Assembly: GCF_014207235.1 (NCBI RefSeq)
Contig: NZ_JACHDA010000005.1
Span: 306,360 to 370,359 of the forward strand
Length of the DNA: 64,000 bases
Reading direction: 5' to 3'
Source: Sphingopyxis sp. JAI128
GTDB taxonomy: Bacteria > Pseudomonadota > Alphaproteobacteria > Sphingomonadales > Sphingomonadaceae
Within the stretch, counting starts at the first letter, position 1, and each line of letters starts with the position of its first letter. The translations under genes and the position numbers were made by a program. Under the pieces are notes generated by a model. It was given only the letters and a program-made list of their open reading frames with translations. It was not told the origin of the DNA and ran no database searches. Of this stretch, positions 27,085-36,340 are shown piece after piece.

Positions 27085-28143
27085 ATGGCTTTTGTTCCTT
27101 CCAAAACAGGGCTCGCCGCTCTCATCGGCGTCGCAGCCTGCATCGTGACGGCTTGCGGCCCTGAATCGTCCGCGAGTGACCGTGCCAACGCCGCTCCGGC
27201 AAGAAGCGGCACGACGGAAGGTTTTGCGCTGGCACAGGCGGCGCAAGCCGCGCCCGCCGTGGCGTCGCAGGCGGCCTTGCCGATCGAGCAAGGTCTCTAC
27301 ATCGCCGGCTATAAAACGCCGGAGGGCTTCTACATGTCCATCGACGATGGTCCCGTCCCTGCAAATGCCTGTGCGGGCGCAACGGACGTATTTTTCTATG
27401 ACGGGGCAAATGCCGGAGAGGTCGGAATGGACGAGTCAGGCCACTGGACAAACAACGCCGTCAGGATTTCCCGCGTCGGTCCCGCGCGCAAGTCGCTTGT
27501 TGCCGAACTCGGCCGCGCGTCGCGCGGCTTCACGCTCGCCTGGGATGCCGAAGGCGAGCGCAAGGGCTTTCCTTCTCTGGCGCTGAAAGCGACAGGTCCG
27601 GGACAGTTTATTCATCTCGGCCTGGGGTCATTGGGGGAAAGCAATTACCGGAAATGCAGCTTCACCCAGCTTTCGTCGCGGATGCAGGCGGCCGTGCGCG
27701 CCGAGCAGCCACAAATGGCGGGCGCGGCAATCCCGCGGCCCAGCGCAGGCGGGCAGGCGCCGGGCACAGTCACCTCTCTGCCCATCGAGAAGGGGTATTG
27801 GGCGGTCGACATGAGCTGCGCGCAGGCGATCCGCGAAGCGGATCCCAACGGCCTCCCCGACGATATACCGTTCACATATCTTGACGAGAAAATCGATTAC
27901 CTCGGTGAACTTGCGGTCAAGCGCTACGAGGCTTTGGGCGGCAACCGCTATCGCCTGCACGGACGGGCGTCATATGGCAATGGCGATCCAATCGAGGTTC
28001 CCTCCAGGACGGATATTATCGTCAACAGTCGCACCAGCTTTACCGCGACATCAAACGACAGCATGGGCAGTTCCACCACCCGATATACCCACTGCCCGAT
28101 CTCGCAAATACCCCGCGCCATTCGTGAGATATTCGAGGGGTGA
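27085..28143 (+). CDS. lipoprotein with two copies of an unnamed domain (paralogue 2)
   Basis: 352 residues from the ATG at 27085. Lipobox CIVTAC, then an Ala/Ser-rich linker. Copy 1 (~65-210) aligns to the paralogue at 25185: LPIEQGLYI, VFFYDG at 102-107, RISRVGPAR, KCSFTQLSSRMQAAVRAEQPQ. Copy 2 (~232-345) starts LPIEKGYWAVDMSCAQA and ends YTHCPISQIP, but its FxYDG is altered to FTYLDE. So the window has four copies of one domain in two lipoproteins. Last gene in the group; nothing follows for 430 bases. Confidence 0.8.
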   Translation: MAFVPSKTGLAALIGVAACIVTACGPESSASDRANAAPARSGTTEGFALAQAAQAAPAVASQAALPIEQGLYIAGYKTPEGFYMSIDDGPVPANACAGATDVFFYDGANAGEVGMDESGHWTNNAVRISRVGPARKSLVAELGRASRGFTLAWDAEGERKGFPSLALKATGPGQFIHLGLGSLGESNYRKCSFTQLSSRMQAAVRAEQPQMAGAAIPRPSAGGQAPGTVTSLPIEKGYWAVDMSCAQAIREADPNGLPDDIPFTYLDEKIDYLGELAVKRYEALGGNRYRLHGRASYGNGDPIEVPSRTDIIVNSRTSFTATSNDSMGSSTTRYTHCPISQIPRAIREIFEG

Positions 28144-28574
28144 CAGTCTGTCATCATCAGCAGGCGAACAGATTCTGCGCGCGGCCCAAATGTCCATAAA
28201 TCTCCATGCCTGATTTTCTGAGCCATGTCGATTGCAATGCCCGGGCACTTTGGCTCCACCAGGACCAGATGATCGGCGCCGATTACCGCCACCACAATAC
28301 ATGTCCCCGCATGGTCGACCACTGGCCGGTAGCGGACATAACGATCACCAGAAATGCGGCGCTTTGCAGCGATCCAAGCGTATGGGCCGGATGTCTGATT
28401 TGAGGCGCAAAACTGACGATCTACGACGCTGACACCCAGACTATGATGACGTCTGCCCGCGCGAAACCTCGCGGCAAAATCGGCTCAGAACTGACGGTAT
28501 CTGGATATCGTCGCGCAGTACTAGAGCGATCAACCACTGTTTTGCCGCACGTATGCTTTCGCGTCACGCCGTTC
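28144..28574. other. 431-base gap, no gene seen
   Basis: Short open frames here have no recognisable product, no good ribosome site and no codon bias like the neighbours. It separates the lipoprotein group from the converging manC gene. No convincing terminator stem was found. Confidence 0.6.
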
Positions 28575-29603
28575 TCAAATCTTGCGCGCGTCTGCGGCGG
28601 CGCGAACCTCCTGCGAGCAATCAAGCGAGATAACGAGAATATCGTCTCCATCGACAACGACAGCGACGTCACTCATTCCCACGATTGACACTCGTCTGCC
28701 TCCTGCCCGGATGAGGTTGTTGCTACTCCTGTGGAGAAATACATCGCCCACCGCCGCATTACCCATCGCATCTTTCGCCGCGAGGAGTTGTACCGCATGC
28801 CAGCTGCCGAGATCGGACCAGCCCATTGCCACCGGAACGACTGCAACGCGATCATCCTTCTCCATGACCGCATAGTCGATCGAGTCATTGGGCGCATGGC
28901 CGAACTCGATCGCATCGGCGTGCAGGGCATCGCGGTCCACCGTGCCGGCCGCAACAGCATCCCGCGCCGCCTCAAAAATCTCAGGGCAGCGGGCCAGCAT
29001 CGCATCGCGCATTCGTCCAGCACGGAACAGGAAGATTCCGGCATTCCAGCTAAAGCCGCCGGCAGCGAGCATTCGCGTCGCCTCGTCAAGCGGCGGCTTC
29101 TCGACGAACCGCTCGACGGCGAAACCACTTTCTCCCAGCATTTTCCCGCTCGCGATATATCCGAAGCCTGTATCGGGCCGATCCGGCGTAATCCCGAAGG
29201 TCACGATCCAGTCCTGCAGCGCAAGTTTCGTTCCCCGGTCGATCGCGGCGTGAAAGGCCGGAAAGTCGGTGATGACCTGATCGCTGGGCATCACGAGAAG
29301 CAGTGCATCAGGATCGGCCTGCGCCACCGCAAGAGCAATCGCTCCAGCCGTCCCGCGCGGCATCGGCTCCACGATCAACAGCGCGTCCCTGTTGCCCAAC
29401 TGATCGCGGACAACCGGGACATGCGCACTGCCGCACAGAATCATTGGCGGTGCAAAAGCCGGGCTCGCCGGCGTGCGTTTCACGGTCTGCTGGAAGAGAC
29501 TTTCCGAACCGGCGAGCGGCAGGAACTGCTTGGCACGGTGACCGCGGGATTCGGGCCAGAGCCGCGTTCCAGCGCCACCACAGAGAATAACCGGTTGAAT
29601 CAT
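28575..29603 (-). CDS. manC: mannose-1-phosphate guanylyltransferase
   Basis: 342 residues from the ATG at 29603 with GGAG upstream. Makes GDP-mannose from mannose-1-phosphate and GTP. The start QPVILCGGAGTRLWPESRGHRAKQFLPL is the nucleotidyltransferase signature (GGxGTRLWP...KQF), and RFVEKPPLDEA and GGFSWNAGIFLF are further ManC/XanB motifs. It is the short form, without the C-terminal phosphomannose isomerase domain; a separate manA is at 54.9 kb. It marks the left edge of the EPS locus and is divergent from the PMM-like gene. Confidence 0.92.
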   Translation of the reverse strand: MIQPVILCGGAGTRLWPESRGHRAKQFLPLAGSESLFQQTVKRTPASPAFAPPMILCGSAHVPVVRDQLGNRDALLIVEPMPRGTAGAIALAVAQADPDALLLVMPSDQVITDFPAFHAAIDRGTKLALQDWIVTFGITPDRPDTGFGYIASGKMLGESGFAVERFVEKPPLDEATRMLAAGGFSWNAGIFLFRAGRMRDAMLARCPEIFEAARDAVAAGTVDRDALHADAIEFGHAPNDSIDYAVMEKDDRVAVVPVAMGWSDLGSWHAVQLLAAKDAMGNAAVGDVFLHRSSNNLIRAGGRRVSIVGMSDVAVVVDGDDILVISLDCSQEVRAAADARKI

Positions 29604-29691
29604 CGGCAGGCTCCGATCCAATCAAAGTTGGCCAGAAAGCACGCCTCTCCCTGCCCGTGAACATAAGGCCAAAACCGACCCGACAGCAACC

Positions 29692-29710
29692 ATTTTGCTG
29701 CAGGTGCGAA
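29692..29710 (+). promoter_or_regulatory. EPS-locus motif, GCTGC-N4-GCGAA type
   Basis: TTTTGCTGCAGGTGCGAAGA around these positions matches the sites at 46275 and 58238. It lies in the divergent region between manC and the PMM-like gene, about 190 bases before the latter. Confidence 0.5.
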
Positions 29711-29900
29711 GAGAAGCTTGATCAGCCAGATTTTAAAGGCAATATCACGGGTGTCCGCGCAGCCGTTCGGCAGCGTGGAAGGCCGAATGCCATGAGTATT
29801 AGGGCCGGGAGGATGTCGCGACAGTTTTGCCTGGCGAGAGTGTCGGAAAGGCCGCGGGCTACTTGCCAGCGTGCGCGATCCTCTCGAAGGAGCTTTCCCG

Positions 29901-30650
29901 ATGAAGCAGCTTGTCGCATTCGATCTCGATGGGACTCTCGCCGAAAGCAAGCAGCCCCTCCCCGACTGGATGGCGCAAGCCGTCGCCGACCTTCTGGAGG
30001 TGGCCCACGTCGCCGTCATATCGGGAGGCGACTGGCCCCAGTTCGACAAGCAGGTCGCGAGCCGTTTGCCGCCCCGCGCCGACCTCGCGCGGCTGTGGTT
30101 AATGCCTACGACGGGAACGAAGCTCTACACGCACCGCGGCGGCATATGGTCCCCGGTCTATGCCGAACTATTCGACGAGGCCCAAAAGCAGGCGATATTT
30201 TCCGCCTTTGACGCGTCGCTCGAGGCCACCGGCTTTGTTCCCGAGAGAACATGGGGCGAACGGATCGAAGATCGCGGCAGCCAGATCACATTTTCAGCGC
30301 TTGGCCAGCAGGCGCCGATCCATGCCAAGGAAATCTGGGACCCCGATTTCGCGAAACGCAAGATCATCCAGGCCGATCTTCGGACACGCCTTCCGGGGCT
30401 GTCGATCAACATGGGCGGCGCGACCTCGATCGACATCACCCGCGAAGGTGTGGACAAGGCCTATGGCCTCAAAAAGCTACGTGATGCGAGCGGCATTTCG
30501 CTGGGGGCGATGATGTTCATCGGCGATGCGATCTTCCCGGGCGGGAATGATTATCCGGCGAAAGAACTCGGCCTGGACACGATCCGCGTTCGCGACCCGA
30601 GGGAGACGCTGGCGGTGATGGAAACGATTGTCGCCTGCCAGAAATCCTGA
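29901..30650 (+). CDS. HAD-IIB family phosphatase/mutase, phosphomannomutase-like
   Basis: 249 residues from the ATG at 29901 with AAGGAG eight bases upstream. Catalytic loop AFDLDGTLAESKQPL (two Asp), then VISGGDWPQFD, and the C-terminal MFIGDAIFPGGNDYPAKE. The last motif and the length match eukaryote-type phosphomannomutases (PMM1/2 group) rather than the larger bacterial ManB/AlgC. It would convert mannose-6-phosphate to mannose-1-phosphate, filling the step between manA (54.9 kb) and manC (adjacent, divergent). A simple sugar phosphatase role cannot be excluded. Confidence 0.75.
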   Translation: MKQLVAFDLDGTLAESKQPLPDWMAQAVADLLEVAHVAVISGGDWPQFDKQVASRLPPRADLARLWLMPTTGTKLYTHRGGIWSPVYAELFDEAQKQAIFSAFDASLEATGFVPERTWGERIEDRGSQITFSALGQQAPIHAKEIWDPDFAKRKIIQADLRTRLPGLSINMGGATSIDITREGVDKAYGLKKLRDASGISLGAMMFIGDAIFPGGNDYPAKELGLDTIRVRDPRETLAVMETIVACQKS

Positions 30651-30661
30651 GCTCGCGCGAG

Positions 30662-30925
30662 CTAGACTGCGCTCCAGACCCAATAGACCAGGGCCCACAA
30701 AAGGACCGAGACAAGCAGCCCGGCGAGCCAGCCCGACCAGCGGATGGGGTTCGCACCAGCCTTGCGCTGGCCCGCATCGATCGTCGAAGTACGCATGTCT
30801 TGCCCCCGGTTGCGGTCCCCGGGGCCAATTGCCGATTCGCTGGTTAAATTGTCGTGAATTCCGCGCGCCAGAGGCAGGGGTTCTGTCCCTTCCCGGGACT
30901 CCGGACTGTCGCGCGAACCATCCAT
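30662..30925 (-). CDS. small single-span membrane protein
   Basis: 87 residues from an ATG at 30925 with GAGGAAG six bases upstream; an internal ATG at 30796 would give 44 residues. The N-terminal half is hydrophilic and charged. The last 25 residues are a Trp-rich hydrophobic helix (WLAGLLVSVLLWALVYWVW). No family recognised. It follows the lasso-peptide ABC exporter by 59 bases on the same strand and may be the last gene of that operon, or an accessory to the EPS machinery. Confidence 0.55.
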   Translation of the reverse strand: MDGSRDSPESREGTEPLPLARGIHDNLTSESAIGPGDRNRGQDMRTSTIDAGQRKAGANPIRWSGWLAGLLVSVLLWALVYWVWSAV

Positions 30926-30984
30926 GACCCACTTCCTCTCGCATCGTCATCGGCATCTTCTGCCGAGACACCTGCGCGAGCATT

Positions 30985-32745
30985 CTAGATCGCGATTTTG
31001 CCGCCGTCCATTACTTCCCAAGCGAGGGGGCTGGAGGTCGCCCTGCCCTCCTCCAGCGCAATCACATAATCCGCGGCATCGAGTAGTGCCGGGCGATGTG
31101 TCACGATAACGATCGTCATTTCGCCGCGTAGCGAACGGATGGCTTCGACCACCCGTGCCTCGCTTGCGGCATCGAGCGCGCTGGTCGCCTCATCGAGGAT
31201 CAAAAGTCGCGGGCGTCGCAGCAGGGCCCGGGCGATCGCGACGCGCTGCCGCTCGCCGCCCGATAACGCCTGCCCGCGATCTCCAACCGTCGTTTCCAGC
31301 CCGGCGGGCTTCGACCGGACGAGCTCGGCCGCGTCGGCGAGCTCGAGCGCCCTCCACAATCGGGCTTCGTCTATATCCTCATCGGCTAGGCGAAGATTGG
31401 CGGCGATCGTATCATTGAAAAGAAATGTCTCTTGCGGAACGAGCGCGACGTGGCGCTGCCACTGCGGCATGAGCCCATCATCGAGCACGAGCCCGTCGAC
31501 CTTGATCACGCCGCTGACTGGCGGCAACAGGCCCGAAATAATGTCGAGCAATGTCGACTTTCCGCTGCCGCTCGGCCCGCTGATTGCCGTTATCGCATGT
31601 GCGGGGACAAATGCCGAAACGCGGTCGAGCGTCGGTGCGTCGTCGGACCCATATTGGAAACGGATCTGCGAAAGCTCGATGCCGCGATCGAGCCGCACAT
31701 CGGTTCCGCCCTCCTCCTGCACGGGTTGCTCGGCGTTTTCGCGGCACGTCTGCAGGAGCTGTACCACCGCGCTCACCGGACCGAGGCTAGCAGCGAGTTC
31801 CTGACTGACCGAATGTAGCGCCATGATCCGCGGTGCTAGGCGCATGAACAGAAAGAGCATGGCCAGAAGAACTGGCAGCTCGATCGTCTGGAACGTCAGC
31901 GCGAAGAAAATGAAGCTTGCGACTGCCACCGCGGTCAGCGTCTGATAGATGGTCGCGCTCCGCGCGCGCGCCGAGGCGAAGCGAATATTGTGGCGGTAGA
32001 TCCGAAACAATACATCGTCCATCGCGGCCAGATGCTGGTTTTGTAATCCGAACAGCTTCGCTGTGCGAAGCCCGCCGAGGAAGCCATCGACAAGGCGAAA
32101 TTCGTCGCGGCGCTGCCTGCCAACGGTCTGTCCATGCTCGAACGAGCGCCGCCTCGCGCGATAGGTGAACGCGAATACGGCGACGCCGATGCTGAGCGCG
32201 GCGAGCGTCATCCGCCAGGATATAGCAAGCGACGCGAGCGCGAAGATCACCGTCATCAACGCCGATTGCACAAGCTGTAGCAACTGGTGCGTCGCCATCA
32301 GGAGGCGGTCGATATTTGATGTCAGGACCTGGGTGAGATCAGCGGTCCGATAACGCCCAAGGACCTGCCAGCGCGTCAGGGTGACAGCCTTGAATAGCCG
32401 GTGCTGAAAATCGGCGACAAAGCCGAACATGACGCGCGCATTGTAGCGCTCCTTGGTTTCGAGAAGGAGTGACCGGATGATGGTGGCGACGACAAAAGCG
32501 CCGATAATCAATGGCAAGGTAATCGCCACCGTCCGGTCGATTGTAACGAACGGGACCCGGTCCAGGTGGAGCAGAATTTGGTTCCGACTCGGATCAAGCA
32601 GCCGGAGCAGAGGTATCAGCAGCAGGATCGAGACGATCTCGCTAAGGCTGCCGAGTGTCTGTAGAATAGCGGCTTTCGCAAACGCGCCGCGCGTTCCGGT
32701 CCACACGAAGCGGATGAAGTCGGCTATACCGTCATGCGAGCGCAT
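30985..32745 (-). CDS. lasso peptide ABC exporter (permease-ATPase fusion)
   Basis: 586 residues from the ATG at 32745 (an ATG at 32763 is possible). Six membrane segments in the first ~320 residues, then an ATPase domain: Walker [10 protein letters not shown], signature LSGGERQRVAIARALL, Walker B LLILDEATSALD, switch His in VIVTHRPALL. This is the half-transporter form used as the D/export protein of lasso peptide clusters. Its start overlaps the end of the kinase gene by 14 bases, so it is the distal gene of the lasso operon. No peptidase domain is fused, as expected because the B2 protein removes the leader. Confidence 0.9.
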   Translation of the reverse strand: MRSHDGIADFIRFVWTGTRGAFAKAAILQTLGSLSEIVSILLLIPLLRLLDPSRNQILLHLDRVPFVTIDRTVAITLPLIIGAFVVATIIRSLLLETKERYNARVMFGFVADFQHRLFKAVTLTRWQVLGRYRTADLTQVLTSNIDRLLMATHQLLQLVQSALMTVIFALASLAISWRMTLAALSIGVAVFAFTYRARRRSFEHGQTVGRQRRDEFRLVDGFLGGLRTAKLFGLQNQHLAAMDDVLFRIYRHNIRFASARARSATIYQTLTAVAVASFIFFALTFQTIELPVLLAMLFLFMRLAPRIMALHSVSQELAASLGPVSAVVQLLQTCRENAEQPVQEEGGTDVRLDRGIELSQIRFQYGSDDAPTLDRVSAFVPAHAITAISGPSGSGKSTLLDIISGLLPPVSGVIKVDGLVLDDGLMPQWQRHVALVPQETFLFNDTIAANLRLADEDIDEARLWRALELADAAELVRSKPAGLETTVGDRGQALSGGERQRVAIARALLRRPRLLILDEATSALDAASEARVVEAIRSLRGEMTIVIVTHRPALLDAADYVIALEEGRATSSPLAWEVMDGGKIAI

Positions 32746-33664
32746 GGTCGCGCCTGTCGGCATGGCTAAGGAATGAGGCGAGTTCAGGGAGCCAATCCAG
32801 CCCATTGCGGACCGTTAGCCGGCCTACGCTTGCATGACCCGCAAGTCTTGCCGCCTTAGCGAACAAGTCAGCGGACTCACCCTTGTCGATTGCAGCGCGA
32901 CCAAGCCGGGGAAAGTAGGAAAAACGGATCAGCGCTTGAAACGTGTCGACTGCTTCAAAGGGGCGAAAACTGTTCGCAGCGCTCCGTTCGAGAACATGGA
33001 TCGTCCCGAGAGGCAAAGGCGAACATGGATTTTCGCGGTTGAGCCGAAATCGTATCTTGCCGCTGGTGAAGGGGCCGTCGGACGGCTCTATCACATGACC
33101 GGCGTCGGGACCGAAGCGTGCTTCCATATGCGCGTCGAGCTTCATCGCCTGATAGCCCGCGGCGGCGACGGGTACATCGTCCAAAAGGCGTACGGCGACA
33201 ACATCGTCGGCGATAAGCGGGTAGCCCGCAGAGACGAGGCTGGCCGCCGTGGTCGATTTTCCAGCCCCTTTGTCGCCGAGGAATACGGCGGCCTGCCCGT
33301 CCAGCTCAACAGCGCTGCCATGAAGGACCATATAACCGAGCCGATGCATCAGAATTGCGATTACCGGCCCGAGCAGCGGCAGGGCGAGAAGCCGTGGATC
33401 GAACGCCGGGTCAAGGTCGACCGCAATTTCGCGCCCACCCGCGCGCACCAGAAAGGAGCCGACGTTGCGGAATCGTAGCAGGTCGCCTTCGGGCAGGATG
33501 GCGAAATGCCGAAATCCATCGAATGGCTGTGAATGGCGCGACAGATCGGCCACAACGATGTCGAGGCCGGGTGCGGCTGCCAGACATTCGTCGGCTTCCT
33601 CCAGCCGGAATGCCGACCGCACGACCAGATCATAGAGCCGATAATAATAGGGACCTGCCGTCAT
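32732..33664 (-). CDS. HprK-like kinase of paeninodin-type lasso cluster
   Basis: 310 residues. The C-terminal half is an HPr-kinase-like domain: VLHGSAVELDGQAAVFLG with His115, Walker A GDKGAGKST at 130-138, and LIADDVVAV with the paired Asp. It lacks the N-terminal HPr kinase domain. In paeninodin-type clusters such kinases phosphorylate the side chain of the C-terminal Ser of the precursor. The precursor encoded at 36.4 kb ends in Ser, matching that role. Its ATG overlaps the cyclase stop (4 bases), and the exporter follows with overlap. Confidence 0.9.
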   Translation of the reverse strand: MTAGPYYYRLYDLVVRSAFRLEEADECLAAAPGLDIVVADLSRHSQPFDGFRHFAILPEGDLLRFRNVGSFLVRAGGREIAVDLDPAFDPRLLALPLLGPVIAILMHRLGYMVLHGSAVELDGQAAVFLGDKGAGKSTTAASLVSAGYPLIADDVVAVRLLDDVPVAAAGYQAMKLDAHMEARFGPDAGHVIEPSDGPFTSGKIRFRLNRENPCSPLPLGTIHVLERSAANSFRPFEAVDTFQALIRFSYFPRLGRAAIDKGESADLFAKAARLAGHASVGRLTVRNGLDWLPELASFLSHADRRDHALA

Positions 33665-35538
33665 GCCGCTTTCTCAAGATAGGAAGCGTCCTCCGGCGGA
33701 TCCTCTGTCGCCAGCCAGCGCGAGAGCATGACTGCTCGCCAAAGGCGCATGAGGGCCACGCCATCGAGCTCACCGGTCGTTCGCAGGTCCGACCAGTCGG
33801 CTCGAAGCTCGGCAAGATTGCAATACGGCAAAATGAGGTCGGGCCGCCTCAATATCGCTTCGTCGATGACGTCGCGGTCGAAGCGCAACAGCGACTGACG
33901 CAAATGGGTCGCGAAATCATGCTTGTCGGTGCGAAGCCTCACCTTCTCCGGCAAGACGCCCTGCATGGCATTGCGAAGCACCGAGCGCGGGCGCCCATCC
34001 TGCCATTTCTCCTGCGCTTCGACCGTCACGCAAAAGCGAACCACGTCCAGATCTAGAAACGGCATCCTGAGTTCGACGCCGGCACATGCGGCCTCAATGT
34101 CTATCACCTCGAGTGCATGGGCGAAAATAGGAGAGGCGAGCTTCTTCAGATGGGCAGCCTGCTCGATCGGCCGGTCGCGGCCATCGGGTGCCGTGATGAG
34201 CGGGTCGCGCTGCAAGGGCGCGCCGCGCACGAGAAAGCTCGCGGGGTAGTCGAGGATTTTGCCCACGCTGCGGCGAATGCCCCGGCGCCAGATCAGGCGC
34301 CGGAAGTGCGGCCACGGCGCGCCCGTGACATGACGCACCGCCTGCAATTCGCGCCACAACTTCCGCCACTGACCAGAAGCGGCCAGTTCGCCGAACAGGC
34401 CGCCGCCGTGTGAGATAACCTCATCGCCGCCGTGACCGTGAAGGATCACGCGGCCAGGAAAACCGGCGGCGATTTGCTTCAGAAAATAGCGGAATATCCC
34501 GCCATTAGGCCCTGCAGGAGGCTGGTCCTGTTCGCCAAGGATCGCGTCGGCATGCGCCAGACCCGAGACACCGCTGCAATCTATGGTCGCGTGCCCGATC
34601 GCGTATTGATCGACCACCGCCGCAATGAAATCGCGTTCATCCTCGACGTCCGGGTCGGAGAATATGAGCGAGAATGCCTGCACCGGGGGGTCGGCGTCCG
34701 CCCGGCTGGAAGCCAGAGCGCTGACGATGGAAGAAGAGTCGAGCCCGCCGCTCAAAAGCGAACCGATCGCCGAGTTTCCGCGAAGACGGCGACGGATGGC
34801 TTCGAGAAACAGTTTGCGAAATTCACCGCCGACATCGTCTCTCGGGACCGGTGCATCTGCGTCCAGGCGCCAATAGCAAACCGTCGTGAACGCGCCGCGC
34901 GTGGCGATCGCATAATGGCCGGGCAGCAGCCGATAGATATCCTCAAAAAAGGTTCTGTCGCGGTCAGCCTCCGGAAATTCACCTTGGACGAAAGCCGCCA
35001 TGGCGGCCTCGCGTCGGTTCGCAGAAAGGTCGGGTCGCATCGCCAGCAGCCCCTTTATCTCGGATGCGAACAACAATGCATCGTCTACGATGCGATAGAA
35101 GAGCGGTTTTACGCCGATATGATCGCGGGCCAGATAGAGCTGTTGCTTGAGAGGATCCCAGATCGCGAACGCAAAATCGCCAAGCAAATGTTCAGCCAGC
35201 CCGTCACCGAGCGTTCGATAGGCCGCGAGAAGTAAACGCGTATCTGACAGATTTTCAAAGGCCGGCGCGTGAAGGCCGCCAGCATCGCGAAGGCTCGTGC
35301 GCAGCTGGTCACCATTATCGAGACGGCCGTCGAACGCGATGACATAACCATCGTCGTCGAGCGCAAACCCGTTGCACCCCGTGTCGAGCAGCCCGTGCCC
35401 GACAAGAACATGTTCGTCATGATAGCAGGACATTCCGTCGCGGCATCGATGTGCCATCGCGTCGAGGGCGCCTTCGAGCATAGCGACATTATGATTGTGA
35501 TCGCCGTTCGCAGGGACGATGCCGCAGATGCCGCTCAT
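33661..35538 (-). CDS. lasso macrolactam synthetase (asparagine-synthase-like, C protein)
   Basis: 625 residues. The N-terminal ~200 residues resemble a class II glutamine amidotransferase domain but begin MSGICGIV, with Ser instead of Cys at position 2, so glutaminase activity is probably lost. The C-terminal part is an ATP pyrophosphatase domain with the SGGLDS loop at 263-268. In lasso biosynthesis the C protein adenylates the Asp/Glu side chain of the core and closes the ring on the new N-terminal amine. It starts 2 bases after B2 and overlaps the kinase gene. Confidence 0.92.
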   Translation of the reverse strand: MSGICGIVPANGDHNHNVAMLEGALDAMAHRCRDGMSCYHDEHVLVGHGLLDTGCNGFALDDDGYVIAFDGRLDNGDQLRTSLRDAGGLHAPAFENLSDTRLLLAAYRTLGDGLAEHLLGDFAFAIWDPLKQQLYLARDHIGVKPLFYRIVDDALLFASEIKGLLAMRPDLSANRREAAMAAFVQGEFPEADRDRTFFEDIYRLLPGHYAIATRGAFTTVCYWRLDADAPVPRDDVGGEFRKLFLEAIRRRLRGNSAIGSLLSGGLDSSSIVSALASSRADADPPVQAFSLIFSDPDVEDERDFIAAVVDQYAIGHATIDCSGVSGLAHADAILGEQDQPPAGPNGGIFRYFLKQIAAGFPGRVILHGHGGDEVISHGGGLFGELAASGQWRKLWRELQAVRHVTGAPWPHFRRLIWRRGIRRSVGKILDYPASFLVRGAPLQRDPLITAPDGRDRPIEQAAHLKKLASPIFAHALEVIDIEAACAGVELRMPFLDLDVVRFCVTVEAQEKWQDGRPRSVLRNAMQGVLPEKVRLRTDKHDFATHLRQSLLRFDRDVIDEAILRRPDLILPYCNLAELRADWSDLRTTGELDGVALMRLWRAVMLSRWLATEDPPEDASYLEKAA

Positions 35539-35540
35539 CG

Positions 35541-35972
35541 CTATTCAATCTTCATGAGGGGTTGAAAGCTGGCGACATTCTCGCTGTCGCCTCCCAAGAC
35601 AATCTTGCCATCGCTGATCAGCCAGGCATGGGCGCCAAAACTATTACCGTTTAGGCGAACGCCGACTTTGATCTGCGAGCCATACCCGCGCAGCCCGAGG
35701 AGAATTTTCGCGGCCAATGCCTGCACCAGGCAAGTCGGGTTGGGCACAAGCGCCGACGCCGTCCGAATGGACGTGGCAACGCGCAGCGCCAGTGCGCTGG
35801 TCGGGACCGGTTGGTTCGGCTGGAACGATACGCGACGGATCATTCGATTATAGCCTATCAGCGAGAGGGAGAGCCTCACAAACCACAATATTATCAGCGA
35901 CGACACGAGCAGCCACTTGTCCCGCCAAATAACCGAGAGGCGCCGGTTCTTGCCCGGTCGCTCGCTAAGCAT
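35541..35972 (-). CDS. lasso peptide leader protease B2 (transglutaminase-like)
   Basis: 143 residues from the ATG at 35972, overlapping the B1 gene by 8 bases. A hydrophobic N-terminal segment (residues 20-40), then NPTCLVQALAAKILLG with Cys81, GAHAWLISDG with His115 and Asp121: the Cys-His-Asp triad of the B2 cysteine protease that cuts the leader from the precursor. Length is normal for stand-alone B2 proteins. Works with B1, which delivers the precursor leader. Confidence 0.92.
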   Translation of the reverse strand: MLSERPGKNRRLSVIWRDKWLLVSSLIILWFVRLSLSLIGYNRMIRRVSFQPNQPVPTSALALRVATSIRTASALVPNPTCLVQALAAKILLGLRGYGSQIKVGVRLNGNSFGAHAWLISDGKIVLGGDSENVASFQPLMKIE

Positions 35973-36231
35973 CGGTCGACACAATCAGACCAGCAGACGA
36001 AAGCTTGTCCAGCAGTGCGGTAACATCCGTTTGGGCAACTGACGGGGTAACATCATAATTTTTCGTTACCGCGGCGCAAATCTCGTCGGCGCTCGCGCCT
36101 GCCCGAAGATTGTCCCACACGAACGGTCCGATACCCGACAGGCAATAATAGATATTCCCATGCGTATCGAGCAGCGCGGTCATCCCGTCGAGATCGCTGA
36201 AAACCGCGGATGGGCTGGCTATCCATTTCAC
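35965..36231 (-). CDS. lasso peptide B1 / RRE protein (PqqD-like)
   Basis: 88 residues starting from a GTG at 36231 with AGGAGG eight bases upstream. PqqD-like fold: ALLDTHGNIYYCLSGIGPFVWDNL, a helix DEICAAVTKNYDV, and VTALLDKLSSAGLI. This is the RiPP recognition element that binds the YxxPxL region of the leader and hands the precursor to B2. It is the first gene after the precursor, 109 bases downstream of its stop. Confidence 0.9.
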   Translation of the reverse strand: MKWIASPSAVFSDLDGMTALLDTHGNIYYCLSGIGPFVWDNLRAGASADEICAAVTKNYDVTPSVAQTDVTALLDKLSSAGLIVSTDA

Positions 36232-36340
36232 GTCATCATCCTCCTGATGGTTGCGACCCCGATCAGGAAATGGAGGGCGGGCGACCCACCGCCCCCCACT
36301 ATTTCGGAATCCCGAGAAGGTCCCTCTTTTCCTGAACGGA

